Origin: Eutreptiella sp. 'Long Island Sound 2002'
Lineage: Eukaryota; Euglenozoa; Euglenophyceae; Eutreptiales; Eutreptiaceae
Reading direction: 5' to 3'
Length of the DNA: 64,000 nt
NCBI GenBank assembly: GCA_964036045.1
Contig: OZ038384.1
Span: 25,473,000 to 25,536,999, forward strand
A program made the translations under genes and the position numbers. Below are positions 1 through 9,983 of the stretch, piece after piece (position 1 is the stretch's first letter; each line of letters starts with the position of its first letter). The notes under the pieces are model-generated. The model had not been told where the DNA came from, made no database searches, and saw only the letters and a program-made list of their open reading frames with translations.

Positions 1-510
1 CATGGCAGTGATGGTGTATGCTACTATCCTTCCTCAGATTTGTTCATATTGTGCTCATATGCCAATTTCAGGGCTTTCCTCTTTGGTGCAATTCTTGTAC
101 ATGCCCGCCACCGTGGGACGACCGGTGTGCTGAACGGAAGCCCGCAGTGTGGATTGGATTGTGGATTGGGTTATTGCTGTATTTGTGGGATCTGGTTGCT
201 GTTCAGGGTTGAAGGAGGATAGTATTTTCTATATTTTTGGATTTGGAACCCTGGAATTTGATAAATGCAATCGTTGATCAGGAGCAAGTCAGCAGGGGTA
301 ACAGGCGCAAGGGGCACAGCAGGGGCCGGTCCTGGTAGGGACCTTCTTTAGAATTAGGAAAAATGCCCACAAAAAAAAAAGTGCTCTCGTGTGCAAATCG
401 TCCAACCCTACAGACTTCACTGCCCTTTGAGGGACATGTCGCTGTTGCAAAGGATGAACCACATATTCAATTTGATCAATTCGCTGTTGTTCAAGAGGAA
501 ACAGGAGGTA
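1..510. other. Unassigned sequence left of the transposase pseudogene
   Basis: No open frame here resembles a known protein and no RNA gene is visible. A short A-run lies near 370. It may hold the 3' untranslated part and terminal repeat of the adjacent transposon, but I could not find a matching inverted repeat on the other side. Confidence 0.3.
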
Positions 511-2314
511 CTACTCTCTTTCACTCATGGTAAGCATCATTGCACAGCTCAGAGTGCCTTCATCATCCGAAGTCTGCACTGCCTCCCGCGCCTCCCTTGC
601 CCTTTGCCTGTTCTCCCTGGCCACACGCTGAGCATCTACATCACGTGGTGCAGCACGAAACCTTTTGGCAAGTCTGTCCAACCGGGTCTCAGCCCTCCTC
701 TTTGCTGCTCTTTGTACAGGTGGTGTGCCTGGGACTGACAGGACGTCAATGTTGTCCTCCACCTCTGCCCCAGAGGCTCCATCTGCCTCTGCCTGTGCCT
801 CTGAGGCTTCCTCTGAATCTGAAACATGACCAGGAACAACAGACAGCAAAGGTGCAGGCATGGGGATGGCTGCTGAAGGGCAGGGGACGTCCACATCATC
901 TACAGATTCTGTCACTGGCACCTCTGTAAACACCATGTTCCAGCTGCTGAGGATGTGTGTGGTTGTCAAAGGGGATGCAGCCCATTCAGCAAGCCAAGTT
1001 ACAAGGAGCGCCTTCATCGTACGCTCGGTGCTATCCAGCTTGGAGTGCTTTGGCAGCAGTCCATCGTGGATCTTCAGGCAATGGTCAATGTGGCGACGCT
1101 TCAGTCTGTCGTGCTCTCATGCCTGGATTGATGACCTGATCGCCAACATTGCTGACATGGCTGCGACGAGCGCGGCCAAAGAAAACATACATATGTGGCC
1201 GCGCCACAAAAAACTATAAGTTCGCCACCCTTATTTCATCGTCGTCGACGCGCTTCAACTCGTCATCGTCGAGATGGCTTCCAACCCAGTCCATGATGAC
1301 GACACATGGGTAATTCTGCGCCACGCCATGGTCGCGTCTGTCCTTCGCAACTTCAGTGTCGACCTTGATCATCAGGCGTTTGAACGTGTCACCAGTCTGA
1401 CACTTCTTCTCTGCGTGGTCTTCGTGCATGTAGGATGGCAGGCCCTGAGGCAGGTCGAGACGCGCATGGCGGCGCCCTGTCTTTCCTCTGCGCAACACTT
1501 GTAGTACCTTTACGGTGCCTTCACGGTTGACCACAGGCGTGGCCGTGGCCTGTCGCTTGTCAGCGCTGCTGTAGTGTCTGACCTATTTGTCTCCGGCTGC
1601 ATACCCTCCGCGCAACTTGGGCGCGTACTGGAGGGGCGTCCCGTCCAGGCCCAACTCCGCCCACGGCGGCAGCGACTGGGGTTCACCTTCAGGGATACGC
1701 ACACCATACTTTTGAGGCTGCTCAACGAGGTCCGAGAATTCACGTCTCCATTTGTTGTCGAGCGCTAATTCAGACACTGTAGAAGGCAGCCGCTCAGTCG
1801 TGATCTTCTTGAGACAACCCATCTTGTGCCTGGGACGAAAGTTTGCAGCCCATTGGCGGTCCGAAACAGGAGCAAGACCAGGCCCACGAGACCTCTCAGC
1901 GACTGTTCTTCCAAGCGCCGCAATGGTGTCCAGGTCAATCACGGCAGCCTCATACTTCAACTCTTTGATGAACTTCACAATGGTCTCCTCCTCGGTGCGG
2001 CTGAGAACTGAGTTGGTGCCGTACCCTTCCAGTGGCTCACCCTCCTGCACCTTGCCAGCCCAGGTGCGAAGCGTGTTAAGGGGCGGCGCTTGACACCCGT
2101 AACGCAGCACACCGTGGTTGTAGTTACCTTCCAAGAACAGTTGCACACAAAGGGACTTTTGCGACGGCGTCCACTCTAGCCAAGTCCTCGGCGCTGAGCT
2201 CTTGTATTGACGGGCCTTAGAACTGGTGGAGACCTTCTTGCTCTGGGACTGCGACACCACTGCAGCCAGAGCGTCGTTCATGGACTGGCCTCCCTTTGTG
2301 AGGAAGCGCTGCAT
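511..2314 (-). pseudogene. DDE transposase remnant, CENP-B/pogo-like
   Basis: Decayed cut-and-paste transposase read leftwards from 2,314. The first 243 codons carry a psq-type helix-turn-helix (around NTLRTWAGKV) followed by a CENP-B-like second DNA-binding module (VLSRTEEETIVKFI, then WAANFRPRHK). An Asp-containing stretch, ELGLDGTPL, may be the first catalytic Asp. After a TAG at 1,583-1,585 the same frame continues to 1,217 and contains IMDWVGSHLDDD, the expected second catalytic Asp region, and then another in-frame TAG at 1,214-1,216. Beyond it the frame runs through HMYVFFGRARRSHVSNVGDQ and is broken by a frameshift near 1,105. The last block (1,017-511) is acidic, then rich in Ala and Arg, as in transposase C-terminal tails. 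The family call rests on domain order and motifs; PIF or Tc1 relatives remain possible. I did not find terminal inverted repeats. Confidence 0.6.
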
Positions 2315-3013
2315 GACTGAAGACAGAACAATTATGAATGTTATTGATCATTATTGTTACTATCATCATTATTACTACTATTATGACCACAGAAGCTCAA
2401 CAGAGCGCGATACAAAAGCCTCTGTTCTCCTTTCCCAAATTTGACCAATCCCAGAACACATCTGTGCGGTTTTAGTTCGTTGCTGCAGCGGTTCGTAACA
2501 GCGGGCGGTTTCTACATGCAGCAATTCGGAACACCACCCATACGAACTGCTACAAAACGAACCTTTACACTTACGAACTATTACCACCCCCTGTATTCCT
2601 CGGCAGAGATGGCCCTTAATTTGTCCAGACCGTCTGCACTCTTGAACACTGTACCCGCACATTTGTTGATCTCCTTTTTGATTGCTCTCCAGGATGTTGT
2701 GCGTACAACACCAACAGAAAATGGCAGCCGTCGTAGATCACAGTCTTTAAATGTTTTACTGATCGAGCACAAAGGCATTCGTAGCTCGTGAGCATCCCAC
2801 CAGGGTGCTACATCTACTAGTATCATGGCATGGGGCGTGCACTGCCCTGTCTGGCCCACTTGGTGGCCATCTTGCATTTACAGCTCAGGAACATGAGGCC
2901 CTGAGCATGCTACGCATGGCATGTAGCATGCATCTTTCCCGGTGGGACCTTCTGCGAATGCCCCGCCGTTGTACCCAACGGGACCTAAGGACCGTTCAGC
3001 AACGGGTCGTGCC
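2315..3013. other. Non-coding spacer with a small AT-rich microsatellite
   Basis: No supported gene. Positions 2,336-2,390 are an imperfect ATT/TAC-rich simple repeat (TTATTGATCATTATTGTTAC and similar), very different from the GC-rich surroundings. The segment probably includes the 5' flank of the transposase. Nothing else stands out. Confidence 0.35.
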
Positions 3014-3494
3014 CTACTCTCCCCAAGCAACCATTGTAAAGTCTACCACAGGCCGCAATAGGGCAGCTGCCCATGTGCCTTTGCAATCAATTGTGCAAAA
3101 TGCAATATCTATGGCCCGAGTTATTGGGAAACCCCCCCCTAGTGGGGTTGCCATTGTTGTCATTTCAGTTGATTCGACTTCCTTGTGGAAGGCATTCTCA
3201 ACCCGTGCGGATGTATGGGTCAATGTATGGGGGGGGTTGGGGGGCAACGTTTGCTTCGAAGGTGTCCCGCCCCCCGTCACCTGCGCCCTGGCTTGCACTG
3301 CTGGCGCCCGTACCCTTCCCCTGCCCGCCCCCATGCCCTTGGCTGTGCCCACGCTCGCCAACCACCCCCTGTTCCACCCCATGCGCTCCATGGCCGCCCG
3401 CCTTGGCGCCCTGCTTGCGCCCCTGCGTGTCCTTCCCGTGCCCTTGTCCTTTCCCTGCTCCTTGTCCCGCGTCGTGCCGTCCGCTGCCCGCGCT

Positions 3495-4517
3495 CTACCC
3501 CCCTCCGCTGCCGCTGGCCTCTGTACCGTGCCCGCGCCATCGTCCTCGCTCCTTGCTGTGTGCGCCCTGGCCTGCCCCCTGCGTGTGTCCCTGGGCACTC
3601 CCCCTGTCGCCTCCTGTCCCCCGCTCCGCGCTCCCGTGGCCGGCACCCTGCCCCGCCTGTCTGCCGTCCGCCCCCTCCCGGATCACGCGCCGGGCGTCGT
3701 GTTGCTCCCGTAGCTGCGGCAGCGTGACGCCCGGCGGCGAACGCTCGGGCGCCAGGGGGCGGACGTGCCGCGTCCGGCCCGTGGGGAAGGCGGCCTTGGG
3801 GGGGAACGGCTTGAGGGGGCTGGTATGGACGTGGCTGGGGTTGGTGTCGGCGCGGTACTTCGCGCCCTCCCTGCCACTCGCTGCGGCTGCGGCGGCTCCC
3901 GGCGAGGCGCCCGAGGCCCGCGCGGGGTCCGTCCCCCGCGCCCGCAGCGAGCCGGGGGTCGCGGCGTGGCCCGCCGGGGCGGTGGCGCGGCTCGCCGGGG
4001 CTGCGGTCTCATTTCCTTGTGCATTCTCCCCGCCCTCCTCTGCGGCCGCGGTGGCCCCCGGCGAGGCGCCTGGGGCCGGCGCCGGGGCCGACCCCCGTGT
4101 TGGCGGCGCGTCGGGGGTCGCGGTCGGGGCCGCGGCGCGGGTAGCTGGGGCCGCGGTCTCAACCCCCTGTGCGCCCATGGCCCCCTCCGGGGGCGGGGCG
4201 GTACGGCTCGCAGCCTAGGTGGCGGGGGCGGTCCCCTTGGCCGCCGTAGGTCCCCTGGTCGACTGGCCGGTGTCGGCGTAGGCTGCCCGGGGCTGCCCGG
4301 CCGGCGGCCCTACCGGCACCGCTACCTCCGCCAGCCGCCGCTCCTCTCGCTCCGCGAGGGTCTCCCCCGCGCATCCCGGGGAGACGGGGGAGCGGGAACG
4401 GGACCGGCGGTGGTGGCGGTCGTCCCGCTGGGGGGAGCCATCGGAGTCGGACATCACTGTTAATCTGGTAGGCATGCGTGGCGGTAGGTGCGCCCTCCCC
4501 ATTACCTCCCGATGCAT
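3495..4517 (-). pseudogene. Arg/Ser-rich then Ala/Pro-rich ORF, one in-frame TAG
   Basis: One reading frame from 4,517 to 3,495, interrupted only by TAG at 4,215-4,217. An internal Met begins MSDSDGSPQRDDRHHRRSRS, an SR-type basic stretch, followed by Ala/Pro-rich low-complexity sequence and a Gly/Arg/His-rich end (RGRWRGHGTEASG). Basic, disordered proteins of this type are common as ORF1 or Gag-like nucleic-acid-binding proteins of retroelements. LINE-C at 31.0-31.6 kb has a similar SR-rich beginning, which supports an ORF1 role. No defined domain is recognisable and composition alone could create the open frame, so function is inference. Confidence 0.35.
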
Positions 4518-5749
4518 CCCTGTTGTGCCGTGGCCGGTGCTGTGCAGTGCTCCGCTGGGGGGAGGGGGGGAGGGGAGGGGGGGCCGGTTGTGGCGTTAGC
4601 CCCGTGCCGGCGGGGGCCGGTGGCCATCCATCGGCATTGCGGCGGGAGGCGGGTGAGCCACGTGTCCCACAGATCGCGCCACAGTTCCCAGTGTGGGGCG
4701 GGGCTCAGGGCCCTCGGCCCTCGGGGGTTGTCGGGTGGTGCCGAGGGGAGCCGCACTAGGTGGACCCCCGTAGCGGCGGTGACCCCCTGTGTTCGCAGGA
4801 AGGTGTGTACCCCGTCCTGCGCCGCGGGCGCCGGGAGGGGGGGGCGGGGTACGGGCGCTGCCCCGTATAGGTGGGTGGGGGTGATCCCCAGGACCCGCTC
4901 CGGGTCCCCGCGGGTCGCGACGATGAGGAGGAACGGGGAGGTGCCCGGGCTCTCTTGCCAGAGTACCTGCCCCCTGTGGTGGGCACCCCTGGTCCTGGAG
5001 AGGGGGGGGGACAGGTTCGGGTTGGCCCATCTGCGGGGTGCGTGCGTCGCCGGCGGAAGGGCGGGGCACCAGGTGGGATTCCTAGGGAACGCCTCGCACA
5101 TGACGGTGTACGGGGGGGTCGGCCTGGTGCCGTCGTACACCGGGTTGGTCGGGCGGGGGCGGGTGGGCGCCTCGTCCGCGCCTTCCACGAACACTGTGAT
5201 TTCGCCCGGCTCCAGGTCCTCGTCCGGCGGATGTAGAAGGTGGAGTGCCGCGTCCAACTCGGACACTCCTCCCGGGTATGTGGCCCGTGCCTGGTTCAGG
5301 TACGGGGCCGTGCCTCCGGGGCAGCGCATCCTGAGGGCGTGCAGCAGGGCTGCGGCGCTGCTGTGGAGGGACATGGCGGACCCCGCGCCCGCCAGCCGCA
5401 TGGTGTCCCCCATGGACAGGGGCCGGCCTGACCGGTTGGACGTGCGCCACTCCATCCAGTGCCCGTAGAGGGCCGCCTCCGGGCTGATGAGCCCCGGCCG
5501 GATAGCGGTCACGATCCTGTGCATTGCCGGGAGCAGCGTAGGGGCTCCCGCCCCATTCAGGGCGCGGACGGCCGGGAGGGCGGCCCCGCTGAGGAAGGCC
5601 CTCGCACTTCCCGCCAGGTCGTGCTGGGCGGCAGCGTGCGCCTCGTGCTCCTCCGTCGCCGCGTCCACTACCAGGCCCCGGACTGCCTCCCCCTGCGCTC
5701 GGCGGCGGGCTCTGGCGTGCCCCGGCCCGTCCCCCCGTCGGCGAGGCAT
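4502..5749 (-). CDS. Hypothetical 415-residue protein, uninterrupted frame
   Basis: A 415-codon frame without stops, notable because neighbouring frames are broken. The N-terminal 60 residues are Arg/Ala-rich. The middle has ordinary globular-looking composition (for example GLISPEAALYGHWMEWRTSN and PGEITVFVEGADEAPT), and the C-terminal third contains HWELWRDLWDTWLTRLPP. It overlaps the start of the SR-rich ORF by 16 bases in another frame. I do not recognise a family. It lies 3' of the LINE-1w RNase H and zinc-finger region on the same strand, so it may be a further LINE domain or the first ORF of a second element. At this GC content long chance frames occur, so coding status is only moderately supported. 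Confidence 0.4.
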   Translation of the reverse strand: MPRRRGDGPGHARARRRAQGEAVRGLVVDAATEEHEAHAAAQHDLAGSARAFLSGAALPAVRALNGAGAPTLLPAMHRIVTAIRPGLISPEAALYGHWMEWRTSNRSGRPLSMGDTMRLAGAGSAMSLHSSAAALLHALRMRCPGGTAPYLNQARATYPGGVSELDAALHLLHPPDEDLEPGEITVFVEGADEAPTRPRPTNPVYDGTRPTPPYTVMCEAFPRNPTWCPALPPATHAPRRWANPNLSPPLSRTRGAHHRGQVLWQESPGTSPFLLIVATRGDPERVLGITPTHLYGAAPVPRPPLPAPAAQDGVHTFLRTQGVTAATGVHLVRLPSAPPDNPRGPRALSPAPHWELWRDLWDTWLTRLPPQCRWMATGPRRHGANATTGPPSPPPLPPAEHCTAPATAQQGCIGR

Positions 5750-5890
5750 GGTGCTGCGGGCTCTGCAAAGCAGGGCGGCGGTTGGGGGTTAGGGCGCGAA
5801 CACCTGCGACAGGTGCGTGACAGACGTGGGGTCCCGCAGGTGCACGTGGATCCACAGGAGGGCGGCGCCCGCGTGCCCCGCGCGCTCGTG

Positions 5891-7164
5891 TCAGGGGGCG
5901 TGCGCTCCCCTGATGCGCCGGCGCAAAGCCTCCTCTTCCGTGCGCCTGTGCGGGCCCGCGGAAGGTTCAGGCCAGGGGCACGCGGCCACCTGGGAGCACT
6001 GCGCGCACCTGTTGGCGTCCGCCGGCCCGTCGGTGGATACCCTGTCACATTCCCCGCAGAGGTGGCAGGTGTGTGGGAGGTGGGTGAACGGCGTCCAGGG
6101 CAGAGACGGCGGAGCCAGAGGTCGTTCCACCTCTGGCAGAGGGGGTCCCGGAGCTCCAGCAGGCGGGTGCGGACGCGGCGCCGGTAGTCCCTGCCGAGCG
6201 TCTTCTGCCAGACCGCCTGCCACGTGTCGTCGGGGAGGACCCCGTGGTCGTGGAAGGCGGCAATGAGGTCATTTCATGCCGGGCGGAGGTGTCCCTGGGG
6301 GGGGGTTGCCATATACACGTGGCGCCCGGTGAGGTGGGGCACCAGCGTGCCCCACTGGCACTCGTCCGCTGCGTCGCAGTGGAGGAGGGCCAGTAGGCTG
6401 CCGTCCGCGACTGCCTGCCACCCTACCTGCAGCCCGTCGCAGCTGTCTAGCTCCTGGCGCAGCGCGGTGGCAAGGCTGGTGGGAAGCATGAGGAGTAAGG
6501 GTCCTAGAATGTCGCCCAGCTGGGACAGGGCGTCGTGGTACGCGGGTCCCCAGGTTTTGAAGCGCGCCACGGTGAGCCGGGCAGCTCCGCCTTCCGGGGG
6601 GAGCCACCGGATGGTGGCCGCGTCACGTCTCCATGTGTGTATCTCCGTGGCCCGGAGCACATTGGCGGTGTGGAGGACGATGCGGGGGGGAACGGGCGCT
6701 CAGATGAGCGAGGACACGTCCCCACTCCACCCCGCTTGTGGTTCCGGAGCCGCCTGTAGCCATTCGTTTGCCGCCATGTCCCACCGGTGGTCGGGGCCCG
6801 CCCCGCGGATCATGGTGGGCAGCGGCTGGGTGTGCCGCCCCCACCCCTCGTGCGGGATGGCGGCGCGCCGTTGCGCGGGGGTCTCCGGGGCGCGTGTGGC
6901 GGCGCACCACCGGCCCCATTTGCGCGCCCACTCCTCGCCCACTATTCAGGCCTCCCACGCGGTCATGGAGCCGCGCCCGATGATCCACCGTGGGAAGATG
7001 GCGTCTTGTACGTGCTTCGAGAAACCCCCCGGCAGGTCCCGGTACGGGTGGGGGTCCTCTTGCGGCGGGCACTCCAGAGTGCCATTCACGGCACGGAGGA
7101 AGGCTACGAAGTCATTGTCAGGACGCGGGGGAGGAGGGGGGCAGCTGCCCTCTGGCGCGGTGAG
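5891..7164 (-). pseudogene. LINE-1w C-terminal extension with cysteine-rich module
   Basis: Continuation of the RNase H/zinc-finger frame after a TGA at 7,165-7,167. It reads on through TGA codons at 6,946-6,948, 6,700-6,702 and 6,274-6,276 with plausible globular sequence between them (EEWARKWGRWCAATRAPE, then RFKTWGPAYHDALSQLGDIL). All four stops are TGA and each could be a CGA changed by one C-to-T event. Further left the coding-like signal moves to another frame ending at 5,891 that contains a cysteine cluster, CHLCGECD then CAQC, resembling a zinc ribbon. I do not recognise the extension as a named domain; it suggests a LINE with an unusually long C-terminus. Confidence 0.4.
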
Positions 7165-8385
7165 TCATCGGTGCACCCGGGCCGCCGCGCTTAGGGGCTC
7201 GCAGAGGAGTTGCTCCAGCCGGTGGTTGCGAAGCTCCCATGCAAAATCCCCCAGCCGGAGCATGTGGTGGAGGAAATCGTCCACGGAGGTCCCTCCCTGC
7301 GGGCCGTAGCGGGCTATGGCGCGGAGCTTCGCATCCGCCGCCTCGGGCACCAGCCCAGAGCAGAAGACTTCTGTCCATGCGGCGCCCTCGGAGCGCCACG
7401 AGGCCAGCCACAGGGCCTTGTCCCCGGGCGGGAGGTGGCGGGCCGCCTCTTGTACCGCTTGACGGTAGTGGGGCCAGAGGAGCCGTGAGTGGGCGCACCC
7501 CACGTGCATGTGCACCGGGGTCTCCTCAAGGCCGCCGCAGAGGAGGCACGGTTGCGGGGGGACGGCGACGCCGGAGAGCCGCTCCTTGCGGACACGGAGC
7601 CTGCATTGCACCGGCGTGTGGCCGTCCCTGGCCCGCAGCGCCCGGTGGTTGGTGGCCGTTGTGATGAGGTCCCGGGCGTGGACATAGGCTGTGGCGTGGG
7701 CCGCGCCCAGAGCTGTGTGTCCCCGGTGTGTCAGCGCATGGTCCGTCTGTGCCCGCTGTGCGATCGCGCCGAGCGTTCGCATCGTTGGGGGCCGTAGGTC
7801 GAGGTGGCCGTCATGACCGGCGACTATGAGTTGGGCGTGGCTGGGGCCAGGGGGCGTGTTCTGTAGGACGGTGTCCTGGGACGCCGCCCAGTCCGCCTTG
7901 TGTAGTAGGGCGTCGCTGTGGTGGGAGGTGGCTCGGGCGTACCAGAACGGGTATTTGGCGTGCTGCCCTCGCGCGCGCAGGCCGTCCTGGAGCCACCGCA
8001 GGGGCATCTGTTTGGCCACCTCCGCCGCACCCGCGGGGACTCCCGTGGCCCGCTCGCGATCCCCGTGTCGCAGGAGGTGGATGATGACTTCGGTGTCCAC
8101 CGTATGGACCCACGGTCGGTCGGCGCCATTTCGCAGGGAGAGGGAGGCGGCCACCCCCTCCCCGTCGGGCACCGTGCCCGTGATGGCCACCGCCCACGTG
8201 CAGGTGAGGTCGGCGGCGAGAGCAACGCTGGTGGCGTGCCTGCGGGGTCCGCCCCCCGACGCATCGGAGGAGGTGTGGCCCCAGGCCTCCGGGATCCAGT
8301 AGTACCCGGTCGGGCTGAGCCACCGCGCGTTGAGGCTGGCGGAGTGCCACCGGACATCGGGGTGGCTGGGTGTCAGTTGATCCAT
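7165..8385 (-). pseudogene. LINE-1w RNase H-like segment and C-terminal zinc finger
   Basis: A 406-codon frame. The first 200 residues have an RNase H-like layout: VALAADLTCTWAVAIT as the first strand, DTEVIIHLLRHGD for the Glu helix, and SHHSDALLHKADWAAS like the terminal 'G-H...N-E-x-A-D' block, though with imperfect catalytic residues. Around residue 290 comes PCLLCGGLEETPVHMHVGCA, the C-x2-C ... H ... C zinc finger typical of the end of LINE ORF2 proteins. It follows the RT segment on the same strand, and a frame change near 8,400 separates it from the linker. Parts of the RNase H call are inference; the zinc finger is clear. Confidence 0.55.
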
Positions 8386-9174
8386 GCTCAGCGCCCTCTG
8401 CCCCAGCGATCGTGCTTGCCCAGGACCGGAGCGCCGCTACATGTTCCCTGACCCATGCCGGGCCTCCGCGCTGGTGGACCACCAGGTGTCCCGTGTCCTC
8501 CGGTTGGTCCTCCAGCGCGTGCACCGCCATGTGTGGGTCGTGCCCCACTTCCGTGACTACCAGCAGGGCGGTACCGCGGGGCAGCCCACGGGTCCTGGGC
8601 TGGAGTGCCCCCACCTGCACTATCACCCGCTCGCCCCGGAGCTGCACTTGCTCTGTCGTCCGGGTGCACTGGTTGTCCGTAGTCACCAACCATATCGGCG
8701 TCGGCGCGTGGGGCCGTGGGCACAGGGGCTCGGGCCACGCCACATCTGCGTTAGGCTCTTGGTGCTCACCGTCCGCGAGTACGTTGCGGAGGATGTACAG
8801 GAGGGCCGCCGGCGGGTGGTATGCCGCCCCCTGCGTAGGGGGGGATGGGCTGCCCCGACGGCGGTAGCCCCCGACGTGAAGGTGCAGGCCGTCCGGGGTC
8901 ACCCGTGGGCCAGTGTGGGCGTCCCGTTTGGCCCTCGTTGGGTGGACGAGTCTCAGTTGGGGGTCTCGCGTGCCGGTGGTGTGGAAGAGGTGGACCAAAG
9001 CGTCGGGCCACCCGGGATGGTTGGTGGGCTCCGACTCACGGCGGCAATAGTGAAGGTGTTCATCGGCGCACTGGTGGAGGCACTCCCGCATCGCCGTCGG
9101 CCACGGGTCGTCATTGTCGGGGAAGGGGTGGTGCGGCCCGTGGTGCGCATGCCACGGCGTCGTGTGCGGCACCG
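8386..9174 (-). pseudogene. LINE-1w linker between RT and RNase H (shifted frame)
   Basis: Between the RT fragment and the RNase H segment the coding-like signal runs in a different frame (about 9,200 to 8,400). Examples are HHGPHHPFPDNDDPWPTAMR, GWPDALVHLFHTTGTRDPQL and VVHQRGGPAWVREHVAALRS. The frame returns to that of the RT fragment near 8,390, so two compensating frameshifts are implied. No catalytic motif is recognised. It is placed here because of its position and amino-acid composition. Confidence 0.4.
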
Positions 9175-9983
9175 TCAGACGGCACGTCTCGCGGTGTCGT
9201 AGTTTGGCGGTGCGCAGCGTGACGATGTTGCCCGGTGGGGACTGTAGTTGGAGGTGGGCCGCCCTGAGCACGTGATGGGGTTGTAGAGCCCTACACCCAG
9301 GGCGGCCAGGGCCCGGGGTATGCGGTTGACCCAGTTGCCCCCCGCCAGAGTTGTGAATTCCGGGACGGGGTAGTGCACCTCGGGGCATATGCCATGCGCG
9401 CCGGCGATTTCCCAGAACATCCTGGTGACCTCGGGGCGCACGGAGGTTGAGCGGTGGTGGACGAGTGTCCCCGCGAGGGCCACCAGTGCCTGCTGACACC
9501 GCGTTGGCACCCGCGTGAGCCCCAGGGTCCGGTCATCCTGCAGGCTGTCCCGCGAGGTGTCGAGGGCGTATCGCGCCCTGTCCCTCGCGACCCTGACCGT
9601 GATGTGGTCCAGGTGGCGCGCGGTGTCGGAGTGGTCGGCGATGAAGGGGGCGACGTATTTCGTCACTCCCCCTAGGATCGCCAGGATGACGTCCTGTACC
9701 ACTTTCGGCGGTGCTAGGGTGTTGAGGCACCAGTGGTGCACCGCCGCCAGGCGCAGGCGGTGTTTGCGCTGCAGGGAGAACTCCCCGTCCGGCTGCAGCT
9801 GGAGTCCCAGGTAGGGGACGGAGTCCGCCGCCGGCATCCAGTGCCACGGGTTTTCCAGGTGGGGACGGAGGCGCAGCTGCAGGCCCCGGACCCCCTCCGT
9901 GGTGGCCATGGCGCACTTGCGGGGGTTGAGCCCCATGCCCATCATCCCCAGGTACGCGGCCACCGCTTCTACGCCCTCGGCGC
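9175..9983 (-). pseudogene. Reverse transcriptase C-terminal fragment (LINE-1w)
   Basis: Starts at the junction with element A1 and reads VEAVAAYLGMMGMGLNPRKC, the RT motif D region (helix after the catalytic Asp pair, then L-x-P-x-K-C). This is followed by VPYLGLQLQPDG, motif E (Y-L-G), and a thumb-like helical stretch. The catalytic FADD/YADD box would lie just upstream and is missing, so the copy is 5'-truncated by a few codons beyond the active site and cannot be functional. The frame ends at a stop at 9,175, near the frameshift into the linker. Confidence 0.7.

Larger units (their letters stand above)
3014..9983 (-). mobile_element. LINE-1w: 5'-truncated non-LTR retrotransposon (minus strand)
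   Basis: A long GC-rich minus-strand coding block that begins abruptly at 9,983 within reverse transcriptase, directly abutting element A1 gag in the opposite orientation. In order it holds the RT thumb region, a linker, an RNase H-like segment, a C-terminal CCHC-type zinc finger and a long downstream extension. The sharp 5' edge in mid-RT is the normal outcome of incomplete target-primed reverse transcription. The left (3') limit is not defined: I see no poly(A) or microsatellite tail near 3.0-3.2 kb, and the two ORFs at 3.5-5.75 kb could belong to another element. The sequence left of 3 kb is not element A, so the insertion site has been rearranged. Confidence 0.6.

Noticed and set aside
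2336-2390. AT-rich repeat as a CRISPR or satellite array
   Set aside because: Only an irregular trinucleotide-like stretch of about 55 bases; no regular unit or spacers.
3073-6187. Plus-strand Pro/Arg/Ala-rich ORFs in the 3-6 kb region
   Set aside because: Shadows of GC-rich minus-strand coding sequence; composition follows from GC skew.
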